Of a stretch of DNA of 64,000 bases, positions 11,363-20,295 are shown in pieces. The notes beneath the pieces were generated by a model, which saw nothing but the letters and a program-made list of their open reading frames with translations, was not told where the DNA came from and made no database searches. This DNA comes from Trichosphaerium sp. ATCC 40318. Its lineage: Eukaryota > Discosea > Flabellinia > Trichosidae. The first letter of the stretch is position 1. Every line of letters begins with the position of its first letter. The translations under genes were made by a program, and so were the position numbers. Location: positions 248,001-312,000 of the forward strand of contig JALMLS010000531.1 of NCBI GenBank assembly GCA_038496445.1, given 5' to 3'.

Positions 11363-12753
11363 ATGGAATCAAGCGATACGACAATACCAGATGTGTATGC
11401 TTATGATTGTTTTATTCCTGCTCCATACAACTTACTAATAACTTCAGGTGTTTTGTAGCGCTTCCAACAGAGCTTATTGTGTTCATTTGTAACAAAACGA
11501 CTGTAGCCCGGTTTCCTTTAGCCCAATCATGCTCGACCCTTTCCAGAGTCATCCACGATATAGTTGGGTACCACAAAATTACAATAGACATGAACGACAT
11601 AAGCGTAATCAAAAACTACCAAGGCGTGCTAAGACATTCTCAAGTGACTATCTCTAAACGCCCAAAATATCCTTCAGATGTTTTTAATGAGTCCATAAAG
11701 TCGTTGGTAGGTATAAAGCATCTGAGACTAGGATCAACCTCAGTAACAGATGAAGGTCTTAAAACACTGTCTGGTGTTCATACCATTGTTCTTAATAATA
11801 CACATATAACAAATGAAGGGATAAGAGGACTTGGAGGTGTATATGAAATACAACTTAATAGAACACGTGTAACTGATGGTTGTATTAAGTATCTATCAGG
11901 AGTACATATAATTCATCTCAGTAGTACTTCTATTACTGATGAAGGCCTAAAGGCTCTCTCTGGTGTGTATAGCATTCATTTGTGTAGATGCAAGAACATA
12001 ACAGATGCTGGGGTTAAGTCACTTGTTGGTGTTAAGATTATACACTTGTTTAGTACTAGTATTAGTGATGATGGTATATGTAGTCTAGGTAGATTATATA
12101 CAGCCCAGTTGAGCCGTACACAAGTGACAGATAAAGCATTAAAAGGCTTAGGTGGCATTCATTCCATTTTTCTAAATGAAACTGCTGTGACAGATAATGG
12201 TATTGTAGCACTTGCTGGTGTTCATACTATTCAACTTTCAAGGACAGCCATCACAGATGTAGGTCTTAAAGCTCTTGCTGGAGTACATACAATCTTTTTA
12301 AATGAAACTCAAGTAACAGATGAAGGGATTAAAGCACTTGCTGGAGTTCATACTATTTTTCTTTGTGATGTCCTAAGTATATCTGATGAAGGAATCAAAT
12401 CACTCGCTGGTGTCCATACAATAAATCTTAAAAATACTAATGTAACAAATGAAGGAATAAGAGCACTCACTGGTGTTCATAACATCAATCTCAGTGGTAC
12501 TTCTGTTACTGATCGTGGGATTGTATCACTGGCTGGTTGTCATACTATTTCATTGGTTCATACTATTGTTACTGATAAGGGTATTAAGGCGTTGGTTGGT
12601 GTAAAAGAGATTAATCTTACCAATTGTTTTAATGTTACAGATAAAGGTGTTAGATATTTGATTGGTGTACAGAAAGTACATAGTGCTGGTACATGTGTTA
12701 CTGATAAAACCGCAAAATTCTTGGTATCCAAAGGAGCAATAGTGTACAGATGA
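11363..12753 (+). CDS. F-box / leucine-rich repeat protein
   Basis: Exon 1 (MESSDTTIPD) joins in phase, across a 50 nt intron with a GTATGC donor, to one long exon. The join gives an F-box-like segment (ALPTELIVFICNK, then LAQSCSTLSRVIHDI) followed by about sixteen LRR units of 21-22 residues with consensus VTDEGIKALAGVHTINLxxT, up to the C-terminus. F-box proteins recruit substrates to SCF ubiquitin ligases, with LRRs as the substrate-binding surface; that role is by family. The LRR exon of about 1.3 kb is intronless in a gene-dense, intron-rich neighbourhood, consistent with recent repeat expansion. The unit is shorter than the usual 24-28 residues of cytosolic LRRs. Confidence 0.85.
11740..12740 (+). 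repeat. Coding tandem repeat, ~63-66 bp LRR units
   Basis: About sixteen in-frame units encode TDEGIKALAGVHTI-type repeats. DNA identity between units is moderate, so the array is old enough to have diverged, but the central units (AGVHTI) are close to one another. Confidence 0.8.
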
Positions 12754-13296
12754 TCCACTATCTGAATATGACATAAGGCGCTGTTCATCCCTTAACCTGA
12801 ACCAAAACAATTATTTTTCGCTGCTTCTTGTTGTTGTAGTTGTCACATGTTTCCTTTTCAGTTTGGATTGGGTCGAATAGTGTCTTAAGCGTATATTCAT
12901 TACTACAACAGTATGTACAATAAATACAATTCCTCGTCCATGTTCCTTTCAGAATTTACAAAGCTCCCCAGTAGGAAACTATTTTGTATTATTACTCTGT
13001 TGGCGATAATAAAGGTGCTTGCTAGTGGAGGGGAGTTTTCATTATGCCTTTTAGCACTTTGGTGAAACTTGTTAAAAGCTATTATTCCTTCAGTGGTTTA
13101 AGACTCAATGGTTAGATGTTGCAACGGCTACTAAATTTCGAGGGCTTGCAACTTATACCACGTGATCAACTTGAAAACAGTGTGTTTATGGTAATGGCGG
13201 TAGTAAAATGGTAGTTGTAAACAATGGTATTCTAATGGACAGGAAAAATAGGAATAGTAATACTTAAGGAGTCATGACGGCCCATTGCAAAGTTTG
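12754..13296. other. Intergenic, 543 bp
   Basis: No supported gene. Minus-strand frames at 12550-12810 are antisense shadows of the LRR tract. Confidence 0.5.
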
Positions 13297-13670
13297 TCAG
13301 TTGTTTTCAACATGAACATTTCTGGTACAGGCAATGAATAGTCTACAAAGTAAGATTATGGACATCTTCCATAGTATTAGTAATGCCTGAGGTGTGCTGT
13401 GCCCGTCGTAGTTGAGATACAGCCAATCCCAGAGATGAGTTTGTGGACCTTCATCAGCAAAAACGGAAAACAATAGAACATCATCTCGCAACGTGTGTTA
13501 TTATTCTTTGATTTCTTCCTAATCATCTGCGCAAATGACTTCAAGCACGGCAGTATTTTTAGAACGCTTGTTCTACCCACCTTTATAGCTGAAATATCGC
13601 GTAAGCGATTCATTTGGAGTGACATTGTAAAAATACTGTTGTACCAAGACGTGAGGACACCTTTTCGCAA
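13297..13670 (-). CDS. Unidentified small gene or fragment
   Basis: A minus-strand reading of MSLQMNRLRDISAIK, a short GTGGGT-donor intron, then RDDVLLFSVFADEGPQTHLW and DWLYLNYDGHSTPQ looks like real protein rather than noise, but the product is not recognisable and neither start nor stop is firm. It could be a short gene or a remnant. The family is unknown. Confidence 0.25.
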
Positions 13671-13934
13671 AATTCTGAGATAGCACGTGATTTATGACAA
13701 ACGAGAGGATCACAGCGCACAACGACTATTCAACTATTTAGATCTTTCGAACTGCCTTCTACATTCCTCAGGCAAAGTTCTGTAAGCTTCGTTTTTTGTT
13801 TTGGACAACAAGCTTTTTTCCATCGCAAAAAACTACGAAACTTACAGAACTTTATACACAAACAGCGTTAACAAATTGTTTATACGGTGTTTCAGAAACA
13901 CCTTCGTATAATTCTAGGAGACGGTTAACGTAAT

Positions 13935-13940
13935 CACGTG
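13935..13940. promoter_or_regulatory. CACGTG element upstream of the four-TM gene
   Basis: CACGTG (bHLH/bZIP-type palindrome) ending 58 bp before the ATG at 13998. The same hexamer stands 62 bp and 67 bp before two other start codons in this window. Confidence 0.4.
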
Positions 13941-13997
13941 CGATTCAAAATAAACCAAAAACCAACAGAGATCGCAACAGAAGTCATATCGATAATA

Positions 13998-14741
13998 ATG
14001 ATACCAGCAGGAGCAATAGCAAGAATACTAAGCGCTATTTGTGGAGTAAGCTGTGAGACTTTACAAACATCGTAGTTAAATAGCCTTAGGTTATTGGATT
14101 AGTGCTACTCATTACAGTATCGGTATATCATGGTGCTGGGATATGTGCTGCGACAATAGGTGATATCTGCGTAAAATATAAGCTACCACCATATCCTTTT
14201 GGGTGCGTTTGTCTAAGCCTCTTGATTGAACTTTTGGTAGCAGTCTTAAGTCATCTTCTCATCATTTTGTGTAGTATGACTTTGGTCAGTAGTATCCTGG
14301 CTATATTTGTAGGTATTATCGGCGCTCTTCCTGGTGTTACAAAAACATCGACAATGCTAAATATTGTATGTATCACTATTGTTTTGTTTGTTGTTATGTT
14401 AATGATTGTTTCAGTTCATTGTATCTACTATCATTATCAATTTCTTTATGTCTTGGGGTGTAGGATCTATTGCGTACCAAGACACTGAATGGCGCAGGTC
14501 AGATATTAAACTTAATTCTGGCATACACTCTATGAATAACGTACGATAGAACCCAAGTGAAACTATTATTTTCCTTACTTAGTAATTATTGTAGTTTTTT
14601 ATGGTATTGAATGTTGGATACACCATTGCCTCTACGATCGCCATAGTGCTCCTTGTAAGAAGTCATACAAACAAAACAACAAGACCTTTAAAACTAAATG
14701 CAAACCAATCGTTGATGACAGACAACAACAACCTTGTGTAA
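13998..14741 (+). CDS. Four-transmembrane protein of unknown function
   Basis: Exon 1 MIPAGAIARILSAICG joins VIGLVLLITVSVYHGAG (TM1). A second exon holds CLSLLIELLVAVLSHLLIIL and MTLVSSILAIFVGIIGALP (TM2 and adjoining hydrophobic stretch), a third holds FIVSTIIINFFMSWGVGSIA (TM3), and the last holds FFMVLNVGYTIASTIAIVLL (TM4) and a short polar tail rich in Asn ending NNNLV. All junctions are in phase; the last acceptor must be the TGTAG near 14594, because the earlier TTAG would give an immediate stop. The layout resembles tetraspanin- or claudin-like small membrane proteins, but the tetraspanin CCG motif is absent. No function can be given. Confidence 0.55.
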
Positions 14742-15053
14742 AGTTTGGTTGTAGTAACATTATTTCTTAGCATAGCATCATTGTTTGTTACAAGTTGCTT
14801 TCAATACTTTTCAAAAAGTGAGAAAGCTGATATATAACAATAAACTACATTATTACAAGTTTGAGCTCGCTAATGTTTTTGCTTGAACTTCAATATTGTC
14901 ATTTGCATGTTACTGATGATATCTCAAAGAATTAACTCCAACTGAACATTATTCAATCTACTACCTGAAGCACATGGTCGAGCAAAAATTTATTTATTCA
15001 ACAAGAGACTGTACAAGGATTGCTAGTGCAAAGAAAAAGGAGCTCCTTAAGGA
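14742..15053. other. Intergenic, 312 bp
   Basis: AT-rich flank between the four-TM gene and the 3' end of the inverted duplicate gene. Nothing supported. Confidence 0.5.
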
Positions 15054-15959
15054 TTATACCTTCGCTAATGTAGGTCTGAATTTTTTGAGTGCTGGGTCAT
15101 CTTTACTGACCAAACCCTTCTTTACTTTACGAACTTGTGAAACGACTGTATCAAACTTTTTCATTTCAGGTACTTCAAATATGCCATCTCCATTGACCTT
15201 GTTATTTGGCATCTTCTTATAACGTTGTGCTAGTGTTGTTCCTTTAACCCAACCACATGCCCAAAGTGCATCAGGTTCAACAAGTGGACGAATAGAACCC
15301 TTGGAATTCAAGTAGAATCCACTTTTAAACCTTCTACATCCTGTTTTGTTGATCACTTTGCGAGCACCCTTCAATACCTCAAGTACAGCCGCAAGTGTTG
15401 CATTGGCTTCTGGCATTCCTGTCATCACGTAAAATGTTCTTTTACTGATTGGATGATTTCCTAGACCATAGGGTGAGTCATACATCACGATCACCAAAAG
15501 TAACAAAGCAAACAATTACATACCTAAACCAGATTTGATTTTTTCTTCAATCCATGCTGTACGAACTGCTTTTTGAATCTTATCGTATGGTGTCCACCAT
15601 GTTCTCATTGAGCAAGAGTCGCTGATATGAGCACAATAACATGTACCATTTGGATTTGGGCTGATGATTCCGATACAAGGTGCCAAACCAGCAACACCAC
15701 AAGGTTTTGCTATCATAAACTGTTAGACTACATCACAGGCTTTAGAACATACGCAATGACTTCATGAATGTGCCTCCGACACCTCCTCCAACAGTTGCAG
15801 GGTTAACTGTGGGTTTCTTTGTACTATCATGAAGAGTGTCAGTAATCATTGGATTTCACTTGACGATAAATTAACGTACACTGGTGCCTTTGATGGTTTC
15901 TTCTTTTGAGTGACAACTTTCTTTGTCTTGTTGTTGGTTGATGTTTGTTTGTTTGACAT
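15054..15959 (-). CDS. Lineage-specific basic protein, inverted duplicate copy A
   Basis: About 250 residues in four exons: MSNKQTSTNNKTKKLVTQKK (basic start), TKKPTVNPATVGGGVGGTFM, then PCGVAGLAPCIGIISPNPNG with TCYCAHISDSC and TWWTPYDKIQKAV, then HPISKRTFYVMTGMPEANAT to the Lys-rich C-terminus KKFRPTLAKV. The apparent in-frame start MFALLLLVIVMYDS is intron sequence (GTATGT donor, GTCTAG acceptor) and is not a signal peptide. Copy B at 19237-20142 is nearly identical in exons and introns, in opposite orientation. I do not recognise the family. The six Cys in the second half of exon 3 could bind metal or form disulfides. Function unknown. Confidence 0.7.
15054..15959 (-). repeat. Left arm of ~0.9 kb inverted repeat
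   Basis: The arm is the whole copy A gene. Similarity to 19237-20142 stops within a few bases of the stop codon (about 15054) and of the start codon (about 15959), so the duplicated unit is almost exactly the coding region with introns. Confidence 0.75.
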
Positions 15960-16531
15960 ACTGATTGGTTTTTGTTATTTGTTTAGTTGTTGCGAGGTTG
16001 TTATATTTTGGTTATGTTTTGATTTTATTTTCTTGCTGTCAGTGAAATGTTGGCGCGACAGAAATTTCAACTTATTTTATCTTCCCGATGTACCCTTTAT
16101 TCCACGAGACTTGTCGTTATGTTGCCACAAGTTGGATCGTAATACTAACGTGTAGCAGTCTTCCAGTTTGTATCAGTGGAGCTTTTATTATACTTACGTT
16201 ATAAAGCCCTTTGTAACGCTCGCTTGATACTTTGGTGAGTATTTTTGGCGTCTCCAACTTGCTTAACCTAGAGAAAGTGCGTGAAATAATCAAAATTCGT
16301 TTCTAAACTCGAGTGTGCGAAACGACATACAATCACGTGTACATAGTTTACTGCTTGAATTCTAAACGAACTCATTAGAACAATTACATCTCAAGGTGTT
16401 GAGCATTAGTAGTTGTGATACACATAGAATGGAAAGTATTGAAAGGGTAAAAAGGGACACATGACACGTGATTACGAGACCTTCAAGTCAGGAAAAAAAA
16501 CTGACTCTTTTTTCAAGTCCAAGTTTAGTTA
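15960..16531. other. Intergenic, 572 bp, divergent promoter region
   Basis: Lies between the start of copy A (minus) and the F-box-Ras gene (plus). Holds CACGTG at about 16333 and at 16465. No gene seen. Confidence 0.5.
16465..16470. promoter_or_regulatory. CACGTG element upstream of F-box-Ras gene
   Basis: CACGTG followed by AT, ending 62 bp before the ATG at 16532; matches the spacing at two other genes. Confidence 0.4.
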
Positions 16532-17784
16532 ATGGGAAACCGTAAATCTCTAGACACGTCTTCGTATGGTATTGATACATCTGACTGTGGCATACTGCCA
16601 AACGAGCTTCTAGCAGATATTTTTGATAACAGTAAATTATCTGAGCAAAGAACGTGCCTATTAGTATCAAAGAGATTCAAACACATAGTTGAAGCGACAT
16701 ACAAGGGCAAAGTGCGTTATTTTATTAGATATGGCTAAAAAAAGCAATCAAGCTTCTTAACTACGCTAGTTTCTCCATAGAGATCCTCCTGGTGTTGTTC
16801 CAATATGTTTTTTGGCTGATGGAGGTAATAAAAGTGTCAAACTTCATCAAAACACGTTAACACGCGCTAAGGAGTTGGTAGCAAGTCAGCGTTTATTGTG
16901 AAATACCTAAACGATATTTTTGTACGAACTCTGAATTAGGTTTCGCTGATACAACGCTGTGCGTTCTAAACACCTCTAGGTTAAAGAATACGACCCCACA
17001 ATAGAAGATGTACGTATGTTAATCTTTTTAAGCTTATTTCCATCGTCTAATGGCCAGAAACGCTCAGATTCACTCTGGCAGTTGTACCTCCGTTAACGTT
17101 AACTTTATCAAGTTTTTCTTTTCTCTATTGATCTGTGACTCCACTAATGCATCTTAGAGCTACAGGTAGGTTCAAGCAAGTGCAAATGAGGTAATTTCGC
17201 ATGTATACAAGCTGACTATGTTTCGTGGGCAACAGAAAAAGACAAAACATTGATGGGATTGATGTTCTTTTGGAAATACTAGATACAGCAGGTCAAGAAG
17301 AGTTTAAGATACTAAGACCGCAGTACATTAAGAATCATAATGCGTTTATGCTTGGCTATAGCATAGTTGCACGTGAGACTTTTAAGACAGTACAAAAATT
17401 GTATGATGAAATACAATCTGCTAAAGGGAAAAGCTCTATGAAAAAGGTTCGATTGACGGTTTGTACTAGTTTTATACACGTTAATATTATCGTTCAAAGG
17501 TAGCTATAGTACTAGTTGGTCATAAATGTGACTTGGAAGAAAAACGCGTGGTGACGTATGGAGAGGGTGAAGGTAAGAGACATTAAAGAAAAGATAATAA
17601 GAATATAAAAGGAAATATTTTAAACTTAATCTTCGTTTTAGAACTTGCAAAACAATGGGGTGTTCCTTTCTTTGAGACATCGGCATTTACGGGAGTAAAT
17701 ATAGAAAACTCTTTATTTACTTTAGTCAGAGAGTACACTCAACAACTAGAAATAAAAAAGTTGTTTTTACTAACCATAGCGTAG
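16532..17784 (+). CDS. F-box domain fused to a Ras-like GTPase domain
   Basis: Eight exons, all in phase: 16532-16711, 16770-16824, 16875-16921, 16980-17009, 17158-17165 (8 nt), 17236-17446, 17500-17572 and 17642-17784. Residues 1-60 start MGNRKS (Gly2, possible myristoylation) and carry an F-box (ILPNELLADIF, LLVSKRFKHIVE). A linker of about ten residues leads to the Ras domain: strand VVPICFLADG, P-loop ADGVGSKS, switch I EYDPTIEDSYRK, switch II DTAGQEEF, HKCDL at the NKxD position, ETSAF at the SAK position. There is no CAAX box. P-loop glycines are changed and NKxD is HKCD, so nucleotide binding may be altered. The Ras frame has a stop immediately upstream of exon 2 and no Met before the P-loop, so it needs the F-box exon as its start. 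Confidence 0.75.
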
Positions 17785-17982
17785 GTACTGGGAAAAAAGG
17801 CCAACGGGATAACGACGCACTCCACAAGATTAGGCCTTAACGAATTGTAATAAAGACATGTTCACGTGATTGTTTAATTTGATTTTCACGCCGTTTCTCG
17901 ATAACATTTCACATAAAATTTAGTACTGCTCGTCATGGTTGTACTAGCATATTAGAAGGCGTGTAACCATGCTTAGAACATT

Positions 17983-18097
17983 CAAACTTTTTCATATCAG
18001 GTACTTCGAATACGCCATCTCCATTGATCTTGTTATTTGGCATCTTCTTATATCGTTGTGCTTGTTTTGTGTCTTTACCCCAACCACATGCCCAAAG
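17983..18097 (-). pseudogene. Broken third copy of duplicated gene, 3' part (inverted)
   Basis: About 115 bp matching the minus-oriented final exon of the duplicate gene, from the GWG (ccaaccacatgcccaaag) codons to KKF. Diverged by scattered substitutions. It stops at the point where the adjoining plus-strand fragment begins. Confidence 0.7.
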
Positions 18098-18399
18098 TTC
18101 GTACAGCATGGATTGAAGAAAAAATCAAATCTGGTTTAGGTATGTAATTGTTTGCTTTGTTACTTTTGGTGATCGTGATGTATGACTCACCCTATGGTCT
18201 AGGAAATCATCCAATCAGTAAAAGAACATTTTACGTGATGACAGGAATGCCAAAAGCCAATGCAACACTTGCAGCTGTACTTGAGGTATTGAAGGGTGCT
18301 CGCAAAGTGATCAACAAAACAGGATGTCAAGGGTTTAAAAGTGGATTCTACTTAGATTCCAAGGGTTCTATTCATCCTCTTGTTGAACCTGATGCACTT
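18097..18399 (+). pseudogene. Broken third copy of duplicated gene, middle part
   Basis: About 300 bp nearly identical to 19632-19932 of copy B, covering VRTAWIEEKIKSGL, the GTATGT intron and the exon up to PDAL, where it breaks off into unrelated sequence. It lacks the start, the Cys-rich exon and the C-terminus, so no product is expected. Confidence 0.75.
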
Positions 18400-19236
18400 G
18401 AAATTCAGACAAGTGCTGGCAAAAGTATGAACGCACATTCTTACCATTGACTTTCACGTTATGTAAATACTGTTAATAAACACAATTTGTTTTACAGGTG
18501 CTGATTAACTAGCAGGCTTTTACTCAGCCATTTTTGTTCGCTCAAACCGAACAACTCTAACAAGGCTGACTATTCATGACATTGTTTCGCGCAATGATTG
18601 GCGGTGACAGTATAAACCATTCCGTTGTATTCATCCCAAAACGTACGGCTGATTCTCCAACCTACCAAGATTCAAGCACAGCATGACAACTGTTCACTTT
18701 ATCGACATGCAAGTGTTTTGGCAGTTAACTCATCCTGATTGTTATCTTGGCTTTCTCCAAGCGTTGCTGTGTAACGCGCTGCAAATTATTAGTTTTAAAT
18801 CCTAAAATAGTTTTGATTACACTGACACGTGATATAGTTTGATTGAATAAATCGGTTCATAGTACATGCTCGTTTACGTTTCTAGTCTGTAATTGATGTT
18901 AAGATTCGCGTTATTTATTTCACGATGTTTCTCGTGAGATTTCACGTAAAACTTATTGATAGGCTTCTTGTCACGTTTCTGCCTTAAGAATGACCGTGAT
19001 CAACCCTAAAAGCGGTAGTGTAGACTATAAACTATACATACCATTAAATAGGTTGATAAAGCTCCAATACGTAGTATTAGCACTCGCTAATACTATGTAT
19101 CGCGAAAGAAGTGCTCGTGCAGCAAAGTGTTTATCGAGGAAACCAAATAAAAATTGTGGTTGTCACGTCATTCTTGTTTCACTGACTTTACAAAAATCAA
19201 AATCAACAACAACCAACACAAACAACAACAAGCTAA
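18400..19236. other. Intergenic, ~840 bp
   Basis: No supported gene. The open frame at 18990-19325 is Asn/Thr-rich and overlaps the start of copy B in another frame. A CACGTG lies near 18825. Short similar stretches occur at about 17885-17925 and 18917-18960 (TTTCACG...TTTCTCG). Confidence 0.5.
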
Positions 19237-20142
19237 ATGTCAAACAAACAAACATCAACCAACAACAAGACAAAGAAACTTGTCACTCAAAAGAAGAAAC
19301 CATCAAAGGCACCAGTGTACGTTAATTTATCGTCAAGTGAAATCCAATGATTACTGACACTCTTTATGATAGTACAAAGAAACCCACAGTTAACCCTGCA
19401 ACTGTTGGAGGAGGTGTCGGAGGCACATTCATGAAGTCATTGCGTATGTTCTAAAGCCTGTGATGTATTCTAACAGTTTATGATAGCAAAACCTTGTGGT
19501 GTTGCTGGTTTGGCACCTTGTATCGGAATCATCAGCCCAAATCCAAATGGTACATGTTATTGTGCTCATATCAGCGATTCTTGCTCAATGAGAACATGGT
19601 GGACACCATACGATAAGATTCAAAAAGCAGTTCGTACAGCTTGGATTGAAGAAAAAATCAAATCTGGTTTAGGTATGTAATTGTTCGCTTTGTTACTTTT
19701 GGTGATCGTGATGTATGACTCACCCTATGGTCTAGGAAATCATCCAATCAGTAAAAGAACATTTTACGTGATGACAGGAATGCCAAAAGCCAATGCAACA
19801 CTTGCAGCTGTACTTGAGGTATTGAAGGGTGCTCGCAAAGTGATCAACAAAACAGGATGTAGAAGGTTTAAAAGTGGATTCTACTTGAATTCCAAGGGTT
19901 CTATTCGTCCACTTGTTGAACCTGATGCACTTTGGGCATGTGGTTGGGTTAAAGGAACAACACTATCACAACGTTATAAGAAGATGCCAAATAACAAGGT
20001 CAATGGAGATGGCATATTTGAAGTACCTGAAATGAAAAAGTTTGATACAGTCGTTTCACAAGTTCGTAAAGTAAAGAAGGGTTTGGTCAGTAAAGATGAC
20101 CCAGCACTCAAAAAATTCAGGCCTGTATTGGCGAAGGTATGA
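19237..20142 (+). CDS. Lineage-specific basic protein, inverted duplicate copy B
   Basis: Same four-exon gene as copy A (15054-15959) on the opposite strand. Start MSNKQTSTNNK at ATG 19237. The donor GTACGT in PV|TKKP and the acceptor GATAG before CAAAACC keep frame into PKPCGVAGLAPC. It differs from copy A by only a few residues (GMPKAN versus GMPEAN, TTLSQ versus TTLAQ, RPVLAKV versus RPTLAKV). Near-identity of introns points to recent duplication or gene conversion. Function unknown. Confidence 0.7.
19237..20142 (+). repeat. Right arm of ~0.9 kb inverted repeat
   Basis: Reverse complement of 15054-15959. The 3.3 kb spacer holds the F-box-Ras gene and the broken third copy. Confidence 0.75.
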
Positions 20143-20295
20143 TCACGTGCGAACTTTCGTATCGTTGGATGATAAGCCTTGTATATACTACTATAAATAA
20201 ACAAACCCTTTATCAATACTTTTTTATTTTATTCAGCTGAGGTAAGTCACAGACAATATAGGGCTTAGAGTAGCAGTATTTCTAGACTCTAGAAT

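Noticed and set aside
12550-12810. Minus-strand frames over the end of the LRR gene
   Set aside because: Antisense shadows of the repeat units.
15054-15515. Secreted protein starting MFALLLLVIVMYDS (also at 18148 and 19681)
   Set aside because: This hydrophobic stretch is the intron of the duplicated gene, with GTATGT donor and CTAG acceptor; it is not a signal peptide.
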